The notes under the pieces are model-generated. The model was not told the origin of the DNA. It worked only from the letters and a program-made list of their open reading frames with translations, and ran no database searches. A stretch of 64,000 bases of DNA, from contig NZ_JACHHZ010000005.1 in the NCBI RefSeq assembly GCF_014202975.1, positions 310,001-374,000 on the forward strand. The letters run 5' to 3'. This document shows positions 18,162 through 26,599 of this stretch, piece after piece. This stretch comes from Povalibacter uvarum. GTDB taxonomy: Bacteria; Pseudomonadota; Gammaproteobacteria; Steroidobacterales; Steroidobacteraceae. The translations under genes and the position numbers were made by a program. How positions within the stretch are numbered: the first letter of the stretch is position 1; each line of letters opens with the position of its first letter.

Positions 18162-18646
18162 GTGCGCCGCGCCGATCAAGAACAACACGTCTGCTGGCGA
18201 ACTCCGTGGAGCGTGCGCTCGTCGCCGGTGTCGCCCCCGCCGAGCTGGGGACTGAACAGCGCGATCGACTGCGCAGTCTCGTGCTCGAAAGGGCGCGAGA
18301 TGCGACGCCCGAAGGCACGGTCACGCTGCGCTCGGCGGAAACACCGTGGGTGGAGTGGGGGCCGCACATTCAGATCAAGGTGCTGCGGCGAGACCCCATC
18401 GCGGGCATGCAGACGATTCTCGCGAGGATGCAGCCCGGCGGCGTGATGCCTGCCCACCGGCATCGCCGGGACGAAGAGTTCGTCGTACTCGAAGGGGAAT
18501 GTCACATCGGGACGCACCGTCTCGCCGCAGGTGATGTGCATCTGGCGCAGGCCGGGTCCTGGCACGAGGCGATCACGACCCAGACCGGCGTCGTCGTGCT
18601 GCTGCGGGGCGAGTACCTGCCCGCCGACGATTCAGCGCATCCCTGA
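18158..18646 (+). CDS. ChrR-like cupin protein, putative anti-sigma factor
   Basis: 162 residues. A short helical N-terminus (about 1-55) leads into a cupin domain with metal-binding histidines in PAHRHRRDEEFVVLEGE and a second motif near AGSWHEA. Classical ChrR carries a zinc anti-sigma motif (HxxxCxxC) before the cupin. None is present here; the only Cys is in EGECHIG. It is coupled to the sigma gene at 17574 by a 4-nt overlap. It either represses the sigma by a different contact or only senses a ligand. Confidence 0.8.
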   Translation: MSAPRRSRTTRLLANSVERALVAGVAPAELGTEQRDRLRSLVLERARDATPEGTVTLRSAETPWVEWGPHIQIKVLRRDPIAGMQTILARMQPGGVMPAHRHRRDEEFVVLEGECHIGTHRLAAGDVHLAQAGSWHEAITTQTGVVVLLRGEYLPADDSAHP

Positions 18647-18735
18647 TCGAGCCGGCCAAAGTCCGATCAGCCGAGCGCCAGGCAAGGCGAGCCGCGGAAC
18701 GAACCCACTGACAGGCGGTCCCAATTTCGGGCACA

Positions 18736-19605
18736 GTGAAGCTGCTCGAAGAACTTCAAAGGCTGCTGGTTCGCATGTTCGCCACGAAACTCCGCTGGAT
18801 CGCGCTGTCGGTCATCGGCACCGTATTCATTGCCGGCTGCATTACGCACAGCGCCGGCCGCGACTGGCGGACCGCTTCGCGTGAACCGGCCGGTCTCGCG
18901 CCGAGCCCGGCAACGACGCCGGAAGCAGTGGTACAGGTCTACGCGGCGCGCACGGTGAGCTGGCGCGGTTACTTCGGCGTGCATACCTGGATCGCGACCA
19001 AGCCGAGCCATGCCGATCAGTTCACCGTCCACGAAGTCATCGGCTATCGATTGAAGCGCACGGGGAACGTGGTCGTGGTCCATCACCGGCCGGCGGACGG
19101 CTACTGGTTCGGCGCCCGCCCGGAACTGCTGAGCGATCTTCGCGGCGAAGGTGTCGATGAAATCATCGGCCGCATCGAAGGCGCAGTGAAACGTTATCCG
19201 TATCCCGACAAGTATCACGCGTGGCCGGGCCCGAATTCGAACACCTTCGTCGCCTTCGTGACGCGTGAGGTACCGGAGCTGCGCGTCGATCTTCCGCCCA
19301 CTGCGATCGGCAAGGACTATCTCGGACTGAATCCGCTTGCGATGACGCCGAGCGGCACCGGAGGCCAGCTCAATCTGTTCGGGCTCGCCGGTGTGCTGGT
19401 GGGTGTGGAAGAGGGTGTCGAGGTGAACCTGCTCGGACTCACCTTCGGGCTCGATCCCAAGAGCCTTTCGCTCAAGCTCCCTGTCGTCGGTCGCATCGGA
19501 CCGGGCGGCGATGCCGATCCGGTGATCCTCCCTCCGGTCATCAATCCCGATACGACTGCTGCGAATGCAGCGCCGGCTGTTTCGGTCGGCGACGCCGCAG
19601 AGTAG
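18736..19605 (+). CDS. DUF3750 family lipoprotein
   Basis: 289 residues from GTG 18736, or 276 from ATG 18775, which would place a neat signal peptide and lipobox (VFIAGC) directly at the start. The body contains HTWIATKPSHADQFTVHEVIGY and KYHAWPGPNSNTFVAFVTREVPEL, typical of DUF3750 and reminiscent of a papain-like (NlpC-like) fold with a conserved His/Asn. Function unknown. A glycerolipid-type acyltransferase gene starts 12 bp downstream and is probably cotranscribed. Confidence 0.82.
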   Translation: MKLLEELQRLLVRMFATKLRWIALSVIGTVFIAGCITHSAGRDWRTASREPAGLAPSPATTPEAVVQVYAARTVSWRGYFGVHTWIATKPSHADQFTVHEVIGYRLKRTGNVVVVHHRPADGYWFGARPELLSDLRGEGVDEIIGRIEGAVKRYPYPDKYHAWPGPNSNTFVAFVTREVPELRVDLPPTAIGKDYLGLNPLAMTPSGTGGQLNLFGLAGVLVGVEEGVEVNLLGLTFGLDPKSLSLKLPVVGRIGPGGDADPVILPPVINPDTTAANAAPAVSVGDAAE

Positions 19606-19617
19606 CATCGCGCGCCA

Positions 19618-20541
19618 ATGCGCATTTTTCTCAACCGGCTGCGGGCCGTGCTCGCACTGGTGCTGGTTTTCGTCAGCACTGTCGTTCACGTCACTCCCCT
19701 GTTCGTCGTCGCGTTCGTCAAGGCGTGCCTGCGGATCCGGCCGATCCGGCAGGTATGCGACTGGATGCTGATCGGAATCGCCGAGAGCTGGATCGCCGTG
19801 AATACGGCGATGCTTCGGCTGATGACGCACACCCGTATCACGATCGAAGTCGAAGGCCAGTTGCGATACGACGGCCGCTATCTGGTGCTGGCCAATCACC
19901 AGACGTGGACCGACATTCCGATCCTGCAGGCGGTGTTCAATCGCCGCATCCCGTTCCTGCGATTCTTCCTGAAGAGCCAGCTTTTCTGGGTGCCGCTGCT
20001 CGGACTCGCCTGGTGGGCGCTCGACTTCCCGTTCATGAAGCGCTATTCGAAAGAGACGCTGGCGAAGCATCCGGAGCTGGCCGGTCGCGACATCGAAGCA
20101 ACTCGTCGCGCATGCGAAAAATTTCGCCACATTCCCGTGTCGGTGATGAACTTCGTCGAAGGGACGCGGCTCACGCCCGCAAAGCATCGCAAGCAGGAAT
20201 CACCGTATCTGTATCTGCTGCGCCCCAAGGCCGGCGGCGTCGCCTTCGTCATCAACGCGCTGGGGGATGCGCTGCAATCCGTGCTCGATGTGACGATCGT
20301 ATATCCCGGTGGGCGCTCGACGATGCAGGACCTGTTCGGCGATCGCATCCCCGAAGTGCGGGTGCATATTCGCGAGCTGCCGATTCCCGAAGCGCTGAAG
20401 AACGGCAGCTACGAGAGCGATCCGGCGGTTCGCGAGCAGGCGCAGGCATGGATCAACGGTCTGTGGGAAGAGAAGGACCGGCGGATTGCCGGGATGAGAA
20501 CACCGGCGCAGCCGCCGCGGCGGCCGTCGCCGTTTGGGTGA
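19618..20541 (+). CDS. YihG-type 1-acylglycerol-3-phosphate acyltransferase
   Basis: 307 residues. An N-terminal membrane segment (AVLALVLVFVSTVVHV) precedes the PlsC domain with the catalytic HxxxxD in ANHQTWTD and the substrate loop NFVEGTR. Length and layout match E. coli YihG (about 310). It would acylate lysophosphatidic acid at sn-2 in the inner membrane. It lies 12 bp after the DUF3750 gene. A family A repeat follows the stop. Confidence 0.87.
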   Translation: MRIFLNRLRAVLALVLVFVSTVVHVTPLFVVAFVKACLRIRPIRQVCDWMLIGIAESWIAVNTAMLRLMTHTRITIEVEGQLRYDGRYLVLANHQTWTDIPILQAVFNRRIPFLRFFLKSQLFWVPLLGLAWWALDFPFMKRYSKETLAKHPELAGRDIEATRRACEKFRHIPVSVMNFVEGTRLTPAKHRKQESPYLYLLRPKAGGVAFVINALGDALQSVLDVTIVYPGGRSTMQDLFGDRIPEVRVHIRELPIPEALKNGSYESDPAVREQAQAWINGLWEEKDRRIAGMRTPAQPPRRPSPFG

Positions 20542-20544
20542 TGC

Positions 20545-20635
20545 CGTCACTCCCGCGAACCGCGTCCGTCACTCCCGCGAAAGCGGGAGTCCATTCCGGG
20601 ATTTCAGAGGGATTCCCGCTTTCGCGGGAATGACG
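20545..20635. repeat. family A repeat, copy 4
   Basis: A full 69-bp copy at 20567-20635 (CGTCACTCCCGCGAAAGCGGG with arm CCCGCTTTCGCGGGAATGACG). A partial direct duplicate of its left edge (CGTCACTCCCGCGAA) starts at 20545. It lies just after the acyltransferase stop, where it could terminate transcription. Confidence 0.88.
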
Positions 20636-20746
20636 TCTTTCCGGGCGTGAGGCCCATGTCGATTTTCCCAACCCCCGTTCGTCATGGCTGCGAACCGGGC
20701 GATATGCAGCCCGCGGTTACAATCCATCGCTTCAGGAGATCCCGCC

Positions 20747-21100
20747 ATGAGATCGTTCTTCGTCCTGTTCCACGAAACCCCCCGCACCCTGACCGAGATG
20801 AGCCCCACCCAGATGCAGGAGGTCATCGCGCGGTACAGAACCTGGTTCGACCGGGTACACGCCGCGGGTCACATTGGCGTGCGGGCCAAGCTGAAGGATG
20901 ACGGCGGCAAGCATCTGAACCGCGAGCGCGCCGCGATCGTCGCCAGCGATGGGCCGTTCGTCGAAGCCAAGGACGTCATCAGCGGCGTCTTCGTTCTGAA
21001 CGCTGCGAGTCACGAAGCAGCCCAGGCGCTGCTCGCGGATTGCCCGCACTTCGATTTCGGCTGGATGGAAGTGCGCGAGATCGACTTCATCAAGCAATAG
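20747..21100 (+). CDS. YCII/DGPF-domain protein paired with an ECF42 sigma factor
   Basis: 117 residues from ATG 20747, with CAGGAG upstream. It begins MRSFFVLFHETPRT and contains SDGPFVEAKDVISGVFVLNA, the 'DGPF' signature of YCII-related proteins. Genes of this type regularly sit beside ECF42 sigma genes, as here (54 bp before the sigma gene). They are thought to be targets or sensors of that sigma. The ferredoxin-like dimer fold is expected; the reaction is unknown. Confidence 0.9.
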   Translation: MRSFFVLFHETPRTLTEMSPTQMQEVIARYRTWFDRVHAAGHIGVRAKLKDDGGKHLNRERAAIVASDGPFVEAKDVISGVFVLNAASHEAAQALLADCPHFDFGWMEVREIDFIKQ

Positions 21101-21154
21101 GTCTTTGCGGAGGCAGGCTCACGACGCCGATCGTGAGCTTGCTTCGAATCGCCC

Positions 21155-22402
21155 ATGAGCACCGAACATGCTCTGATCGCCGATCTCTTCCGTCACGAAG
21201 CGGGCCGTCTGACTGCGCTGCTCGCGAAGCGCGTCGGTGCCTCGAAGCTGGACATGGTCGAAGATGCGGTGCAGGACGCGCTCGTCTCGGCGATGCGCAC
21301 ATGGCCGCTGCAAGGGATTCCACGCAATCCCGCCGGTTGGCTGCACACCGCTGCGCGAAACGCGCTCATGGATCGGTTGCGGCGGTCGCGGTTCGAGGTG
21401 CCGGGCGATGTAGAGACTGAGCTGATCGAGGCCGCCGACACATCGTTTTCGTCTGAGGCGGCGCTGCAGGACGAGTTGCTGAACTTGATTGCGTATTGCT
21501 GTCACCCAGCGTTGTCGGGGCCGGCGCAGATCGCACTCACGCTGCGCCTCGCATGCGGCTTGAGCGTGGAGGAGATCGCGGGCGCCCTGCTCACCAGTCC
21601 CGATTCAATCGCCCAACGCATCGTGCGTGCGAAGCGTGAACTGCGCGATCTCGAGATCTCCCTGGAGTTGCCGCCGGCACGCGAGCTGGTGGAGGAACGA
21701 CTCCCGACGATCCTGCACGCGATCTACCTGCTGTTCGATGCGGGCTATCTCAGCAATCATCACGAAGAGTGGCAGCGGCCTCTGCTCTGCAAGGACGCGC
21801 TGCGGCTCTCGAGAATCCTCGCGGCGCATCCTGCGACGGATGAACCGCAAACGCATGCGCTCGCGGCGCTGCTGCATTTCTGTTCGGCGCGCCTGCCCGC
21901 GCGTTGCGATGACGAGGGGCGGCCTGTCCCGCTGGCGCGACAGAATCGGGAGATCTGGGATCGGGGATTGATCGCCGAAGGCTTCCGGTACCTCGATGCG
22001 GCCATCGGCGGCGACACGATCTCGCGCTATCACATCGAAGCCGCGATCGCTTCGCTGCATGCCCAGGCCGACAGTGTCGAATCGACGGACTGGGCCGGCG
22101 TTCTCTCGCACTACGACGCGTTGAGCGAGCTGTACCCAAGCCCGGTCGTCAGTCTCAATCGCATCATTGCCATGCGTTATGCGCACGGCGCGGACGCCGC
22201 GATGGATGAACTGACCGCGACGGCATCACTGCGCGATCTGCAGGATTCATTGCTGTATCACGCGACGCTCGGAGAGCTGCATTCGGCGCGAGGCGATACT
22301 TCGCAGGCTGCGGCTGCGTATAACGCGGCTGCGGAGGCGGCGGGCAACGATGCGCTCGCAGTGCTGTTTCGGGATCGTGCGCGTGACTTTGATCGCGGCT
22401 GA
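21155..22402 (+). CDS. ECF42-type sigma factor with C-terminal TPR-like extension
   Basis: 415 residues, about twice the length of a plain ECF factor. Regions 2 and 4 occupy residues 1-180 (DMVEDAVQDALVSAMRTWP, LRLACGLSVEEIAGALLTSPDSIAQRIVRAKREL). The remainder is a DUF6596/SNaCT-like helical domain (LYLLFDAGYL-like AIYLLFDAGYLSNHHEEWQ, IAMRYAHGADAAMDEL). This extension is characteristic of ECF42, where it replaces a conventional anti-sigma. The DGPF protein gene precedes it. Confidence 0.92.
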   Translation: MSTEHALIADLFRHEAGRLTALLAKRVGASKLDMVEDAVQDALVSAMRTWPLQGIPRNPAGWLHTAARNALMDRLRRSRFEVPGDVETELIEAADTSFSSEAALQDELLNLIAYCCHPALSGPAQIALTLRLACGLSVEEIAGALLTSPDSIAQRIVRAKRELRDLEISLELPPARELVEERLPTILHAIYLLFDAGYLSNHHEEWQRPLLCKDALRLSRILAAHPATDEPQTHALAALLHFCSARLPARCDDEGRPVPLARQNREIWDRGLIAEGFRYLDAAIGGDTISRYHIEAAIASLHAQADSVESTDWAGVLSHYDALSELYPSPVVSLNRIIAMRYAHGADAAMDELTATASLRDLQDSLLYHATLGELHSARGDTSQAAAAYNAAAEAAGNDALAVLFRDRARDFDRG

Positions 22403-22425
22403 GCGCACGGCGTTGCTGCTCTAGT

Positions 22426-22453
22426 TGTGGGTCCGACTTTAGTCGGACCCACA
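22426..22453. terminator. family C palindrome between convergent genes
   Basis: A perfect 13-bp stem with a 2-nt loop (TGTGGGTCCGACT / AGTCGGACCCACA). It lies between the convergent stops of the sigma gene (22402) and the amidohydrolase gene (22461), 58 bp apart. It is also a copy of repeat family C and probably acts as a bidirectional terminator. Confidence 0.75.
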
Positions 22454-22460
22454 GTCAGAA

Positions 22461-24491
22461 TTACTTCACCGATGCGGCCACCACCGTCGGCGCTTCCACG
22501 AACGGCTTGATGCCGAATTTCGGATAGATTTCGCTCGGGAAGTACACGACGCCATCCTTCACGACCATGCGGATGGTCTTGATTGCTTTCAGGTCGGTGG
22601 TCGGGTCGCCCGGGATCAGGAAGAAGTCCGCGAGCTTGCCTTTCGCGATGGAGCCGAGCTGCTGATCCTGGCCGACGTACTGAGCCATATCGAATGTCGC
22701 ACGCTTGAGGATCTGTGCTGGTGTCATGCCGGCGCGCTGATACAACTCGAGTTCGCGGTGGTACGTGAACGAACCGCCGAGGTCCGTTCCCGGCACGATG
22801 AAGACGCCGCGCTCGTTGAGCGTCTTCACCGTTGCGATGATCTGTTCGAACGCACGGCGGTAAGCCTTGCCGTCGGCGGGCGCGGACGCGTCGATGAGTG
22901 CCTGCTTCGAGTTGCGTTGAACGCCGATCGGCATGTGATCGAGATAGTCGACTGCACCGGGCGGAACCTGGCCGTTGCGGTTCTGGGTCAGCGCTTCGTG
23001 GATGGCGACCGTCGGATCGATGGCGGTCTTGTGCGCGACCATCAGGTCGATCGTGCGCTGAACAGCGGGACTCTTGAGATCGAGTTCGGGCAGTCGCTTG
23101 AGAGCATGCAGACGCAGCAGCGTGCGCGTGTCTTCACCGGGCTTCAGCACCCAGCCGAGCATGAACTGATTGATGTGCGTGATTTCGTCGTAGCCCGCTT
23201 CGATCATCTGATCCGCTGTCGCGAAAGCGGGTACGTGGCCGGCGACGCGCAGGCCAAGCCGATGAGCTTCCTTCACGACGGCAGGCACCCACGCGGGATT
23301 CATGCTGTTGTAGACCTTGACCTGCCAGAAGCCGCGCGCGGCGTACCAGCGCACTGCGTCGACGGCTTGCGCTTCGCTTTCGACGACGAAGCCGTTGTTC
23401 GCGCTGAAGGGGCTCTTGCCCTCGATGAAGCCGCTGCGGATGACGCGAGGTCCGGCGAGCGTGCCGTTCTCGATGTTGGCGATGAGCTTCTCGAGCACTT
23501 CGTTGTCGTTGCCCATGTCGCGAACGGACGTGATGCCCGCGAGCAGGTTCATGAATGCGTCCGATTGCGAGATATGCGCATGCATCTCGTACATGCCGGG
23601 CACGAGCGTGCCGCCCGCGCCGTCGATGGTGACTTCACCCGGCGTGGCCGGGCTGTCGAGCGGCTCGACTGCGGCAATCGTGCGACCGTGGACAACGACG
23701 CTGACCGGGTCGGTGAGAGCAGCCTTCGCAGGATCGAATACGCGAACGTTGCGAATCCGGACAGGTGATTCGTAGCGATGAGCCGAGGCCTTCTGGATCG
23801 CGACGAAGCGCTCGGCGGACCATTTCGCGGCGAGCGCACGCAGGCGTTCTTCTTCGGCTTCGTAGCCCGCGCGGATGATGATGAACTCCGGCGTCAGGAA
23901 CGCGAACATCTGGCCGCTGCTGTCGAGCAGCACGTCATCCGGCTGCAGGTCGATGCCGCCGACGGAGTAAGCATTGACCTCCGCGGTTGCGCCGCTGGCG
24001 TTGCGGACCGATACGGCTTCGCCCTTCTCGAGGCGCAGCGTGCCGGCAGGAAGCGCGGGCAACTGGCCTTCAGGAGCCTTCAGCAACGCACGTGCGTAGA
24101 GGCCGAGTGACCACGGGCTTGCACTCTGCGCAACGTAGATCGAAGGCTGCTTGATCGTCGCGCTGCCCTTGCCCGTCGAATCGGTCCAGCTCGCCTTGCT
24201 GCCGGCGAGACGGAAGTTCTCGTCGACCTTGTTGCCGAACGTCGTCGTGCCCTTGACCGTCCAGGCCGTCGGAAATCCCGCGCCATCGAGGCGGACCGTT
24301 TCGGCCATCGTCGGCCCGCGCCCGTTGTTCTTGAAGTCGAAATCGATCTTCGTCGTATCGCCGTCGGTGCTCGTCTTCAGATGACCGACGTTCTTGCCGC
24401 CGAAGATGACGGTGAACGTTTCGGTACTGGCGTTGGCGGCGGAGGCGGCGAGGAAGGAGGCAAGCAGCAGGGCGAGTGCGTTCAGTTTCAT
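22461..24491 (-). CDS. exported amidohydrolase-family protein
   Basis: 676 residues from ATG 24491. A signal peptide (ALALLLASFLAASAANA) is followed by about 250 residues of an unassigned beta-rich domain (FTVIFGGKNVGHLKTS). The metal-dependent hydrolase domain then begins near 270. The metal-binding HxH is in YEMHAHIS (about residue 300), with later ligands in GHVPAF, EITHINQ and IVPGTDLGGSF. It ends with the usual GSIAKGKLADFFLIPGDP. It resembles imidazolonepropionase-like/prolidase-type amidohydrolases acting on cyclic amides or dipeptides in the periplasm; substrate unknown. Confidence 0.88.
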   Translation of the reverse strand: MKLNALALLLASFLAASAANASTETFTVIFGGKNVGHLKTSTDGDTTKIDFDFKNNGRGPTMAETVRLDGAGFPTAWTVKGTTTFGNKVDENFRLAGSKASWTDSTGKGSATIKQPSIYVAQSASPWSLGLYARALLKAPEGQLPALPAGTLRLEKGEAVSVRNASGATAEVNAYSVGGIDLQPDDVLLDSSGQMFAFLTPEFIIIRAGYEAEEERLRALAAKWSAERFVAIQKASAHRYESPVRIRNVRVFDPAKAALTDPVSVVVHGRTIAAVEPLDSPATPGEVTIDGAGGTLVPGMYEMHAHISQSDAFMNLLAGITSVRDMGNDNEVLEKLIANIENGTLAGPRVIRSGFIEGKSPFSANNGFVVESEAQAVDAVRWYAARGFWQVKVYNSMNPAWVPAVVKEAHRLGLRVAGHVPAFATADQMIEAGYDEITHINQFMLGWVLKPGEDTRTLLRLHALKRLPELDLKSPAVQRTIDLMVAHKTAIDPTVAIHEALTQNRNGQVPPGAVDYLDHMPIGVQRNSKQALIDASAPADGKAYRRAFEQIIATVKTLNERGVFIVPGTDLGGSFTYHRELELYQRAGMTPAQILKRATFDMAQYVGQDQQLGSIAKGKLADFFLIPGDPTTDLKAIKTIRMVVKDGVVYFPSEIYPKFGIKPFVEAPTVVAASVK

Positions 24492-24642
24492 GGATGTCGT
24501 GACCGGCCAGGAAGGCGAGGGGGTCACAACCTATCATCGAACTCGCCGGCGAGCATCCGTCGGCGGAGGCGCCGCGGTTGTATACCGGCGAAGGATGAAG
24601 CGGTCGAGCGATGAGCGGCGAGCCGGAACCTGGCCCTCTTGC

Positions 24643-24670
24643 TGTGGGTCCGGCCGAAGCCGGACCCACA
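24643..24670. repeat. family C palindrome, copy 2
   Basis: TGTGGGTCCGGC - CGAA - GCCGGACCCACA: a 12-bp stem with a stable CGAA tetraloop. It lies 16 bp after the DUF805 gene stop (24687, minus strand) and could terminate it. The rest of 24492-24686 is the amidohydrolase promoter side, with no other visible structure. Confidence 0.8.
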
Positions 24671-24686
24671 AGGAGATCTCACCGCA

Positions 24687-25052
24687 TCACTGTCCCTTCG
24701 GATTCGGTCCGAAGCGATTGTCGCCGGGCGTGCTGTCCATGACGAAGAAGACGATGAGCACGATGACACCGATGAGCGGAACGAGCCCGATGAGGAGCCA
24801 CCAGCCGCTGCGATCCGTGTCGTGCAGGCGACGCACGCCGACCGCGATGCCCGGAATGAGTACGAGCAGCGTATAGATGCAGCCCAGCAGCCCGATGCCG
24901 TAAGTCATGTTTACGGTGCCCAGCATGCTGTCGACGATCGCGAGGACGATGCTTGCAATGAAGTTGAACAGGAAGAAAAACCAGTACTCCTTGCGCCGTG
25001 CCCGGCCGCTGAACACCGCGTACTTCTTCAGGACATCAAGATACCAGTTCAT
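24687..25052 (-). CDS. DUF805 family inner-membrane protein
   Basis: 121 residues from ATG 25052, with AGGGAGAG upstream. It contains the DUF805 signature KYAVFSGRARRKEYWFFFLFN, then VGVRRLHDTDRSGWWLLIGLVPLIG. Four transmembrane segments. Homologous to E. coli YhaH/YhaI; function unknown. Divergent from the MFS gene at 25268. Confidence 0.93.
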   Translation of the reverse strand: MNWYLDVLKKYAVFSGRARRKEYWFFFLFNFIASIVLAIVDSMLGTVNMTYGIGLLGCIYTLLVLIPGIAVGVRRLHDTDRSGWWLLIGLVPLIGVIVLIVFFVMDSTPGDNRFGPNPKGQ

Positions 25053-25267
25053 GCATCTCTCCCTTGTCGCTTGTGTTGTTGATATTTGCGAGCCCCAAGG
25101 CTTGAAAAGGCTTGGCTGCCGAGGGCTTATAACAGGACTTGCCGCCGAACCCCAGCGGCGCAAAGGGCTGTTTCGCCTTTCCCGATGGCTGCCTTCGCCA
25201 CATCCCGTGGCTGTTTGATGGATCGGCCTATCGCGCCCGCTCGGGCCGGCATGATGAAATCGGCCCC

Positions 25268-26464
25268 ATGAATACCGCTGCGGAGACTCACTACCGGCCG
25301 GAGGCGACCGCGATCGCCGTGCTCGGTGCGCTCAGCTTCTGCCATTTCCTCAATGACATGATGCAGTCGCTGCTGCCGGCGATGTATCCGATGCTGAAGA
25401 CGGGCCTGGCACTGGATTTCGGGCAGATCGGTTTGATCACACTCGTGTACCAGCTCACGGCTTCTCTGTTCCAGCCGCTCGTGGGCCTCTACACGGACAA
25501 GCGGCCGCTGCCCTATGCGCTCGCGTGCGGCATGGGCTTCACGCTCGTCGGCTTGCTGCTGCTGTCGAAGGCGGCGAGCTTTCCGATGCTTCTCGTCGCG
25601 GCCGCGGTCATCGGCATCGGTTCGTCGATCTTTCACCCGGAATCGTCGCGTCTCGCGCGACTCGCATCGGGCGGCCGGCATGGATTCGCACAATCGTTCT
25701 TCCAGGTGGGCGGCAACGCAGGCACTGCCGTCGGCCCGCTTGCCGCGGCGTTCATTGTGCTGCCGAACGGTCAGCGCAGCGTCGCGTGGTTCGCGCTTGC
25801 AGCGATGATCGGCATCGTGCTGCTGGCGAAGGTTGGCAGCTGGTATGCGCGGCACAACGAGCGTCAGGCGACACGCAAGCAGCCCGTCGCTACGACGCCC
25901 CCGTTCAGCCGCGGGAAGGTGTTCACGGCGCTCGCGATTCTGGTCGCGCTGATCTTCTCGAAGTATTTCTATCTCGCGAGCTTCAGCAGCTATTACACGT
26001 TCTACCTGATTCACAAGTTCAACGTGTCGGTCTGGACTGCCCAGGTGCACTTGTTCGTATTCCTTGCAGCCGTGGCGGCGGGCACGTTGCTCGGCGGACC
26101 GATCGGCGATCGCATCGGCCGCAAGTACGTCATCTGGTTCTCGATCCTGGGCGTGCTGCCATTCACGCTGATCCTTCCTCACGTGAACCTTTTCTGGACC
26201 GGCGTGCTGAGCGTGCCGATCGGACTGATTCTCGCGTCCGCATTCGCGGCGATTCTGGTTTATGCGCAGGAATTGGTGCCCGGCAAAGTCGGCATGATCT
26301 CAGGCCTGTTCTTCGGGATCGCGTTCGGCATGGGTGGCCTCGGCGCCGCGGTGCTCGGCCATCTCGCGGACGTGACGAGCATCGAGTACGTCTACGGGTT
26401 GTGTGCGTATCTGCCGATCATCGGCATTCTGGCGGCGTTCCTGCCCAATCCGAAGAGGGCCTGA
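25268..26464 (+). CDS. MFS transporter, fosmidomycin-resistance (Fsr) type
   Basis: 398 residues and 12 transmembrane segments. It opens with LGALSFCHFLNDMMQSLLPAMYPML, typical of Fsr. Further family stretches are GIGSSIFHPESSRLARLASGGRHGFAQSFFQ-like segments and GGPIGDRIGRKYVIWFS. Start at ATG 25268; the frame is open further upstream without a good site. It is a proton-driven exporter, perhaps of fosmidomycin-like compounds. A family B repeat follows the stop. Confidence 0.9.
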   Translation: MNTAAETHYRPEATAIAVLGALSFCHFLNDMMQSLLPAMYPMLKTGLALDFGQIGLITLVYQLTASLFQPLVGLYTDKRPLPYALACGMGFTLVGLLLLSKAASFPMLLVAAAVIGIGSSIFHPESSRLARLASGGRHGFAQSFFQVGGNAGTAVGPLAAAFIVLPNGQRSVAWFALAAMIGIVLLAKVGSWYARHNERQATRKQPVATTPPFSRGKVFTALAILVALIFSKYFYLASFSSYYTFYLIHKFNVSVWTAQVHLFVFLAAVAAGTLLGGPIGDRIGRKYVIWFSILGVLPFTLILPHVNLFWTGVLSVPIGLILASAFAAILVYAQELVPGKVGMISGLFFGIAFGMGGLGAAVLGHLADVTSIEYVYGLCAYLPIIGILAAFLPNPKRA

Positions 26465-26471
26465 GAAAAGA

Positions 26472-26599
26472 ATTCTCCACGGGGCACACGGGGAGTCACG
26501 GGGAAGACGAAGAGGAACAACGTATCGGAAGCTCTTTCAGGATCGGCGGGTTTTGCGATTTACTGTCTTCCCCCGTGCACCCCGTGTCCCCCGTGGAGA
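26472..26599. repeat. family B inverted repeat, copy 1 (CACGGGG variant)
   Basis: The left arm at 26472-26508 reads TTCTCCACGGGGCACACGGGG. The right arm at 26565-26599 reads CCCCGTGTCCCCCGTGGAGA. They are imperfect inverted copies with short internal direct repeats of CACGGGG. The right arm lies inside the 3' end of the YjbR-like gene and supplies its C-terminal tail. Confidence 0.82.

Noticed and set aside
18667-20187. 506-codon minus-strand frame opposite DUF3750 and the acyltransferase
   Set aside because: No domain, and both opposite frames show convincing family motifs.
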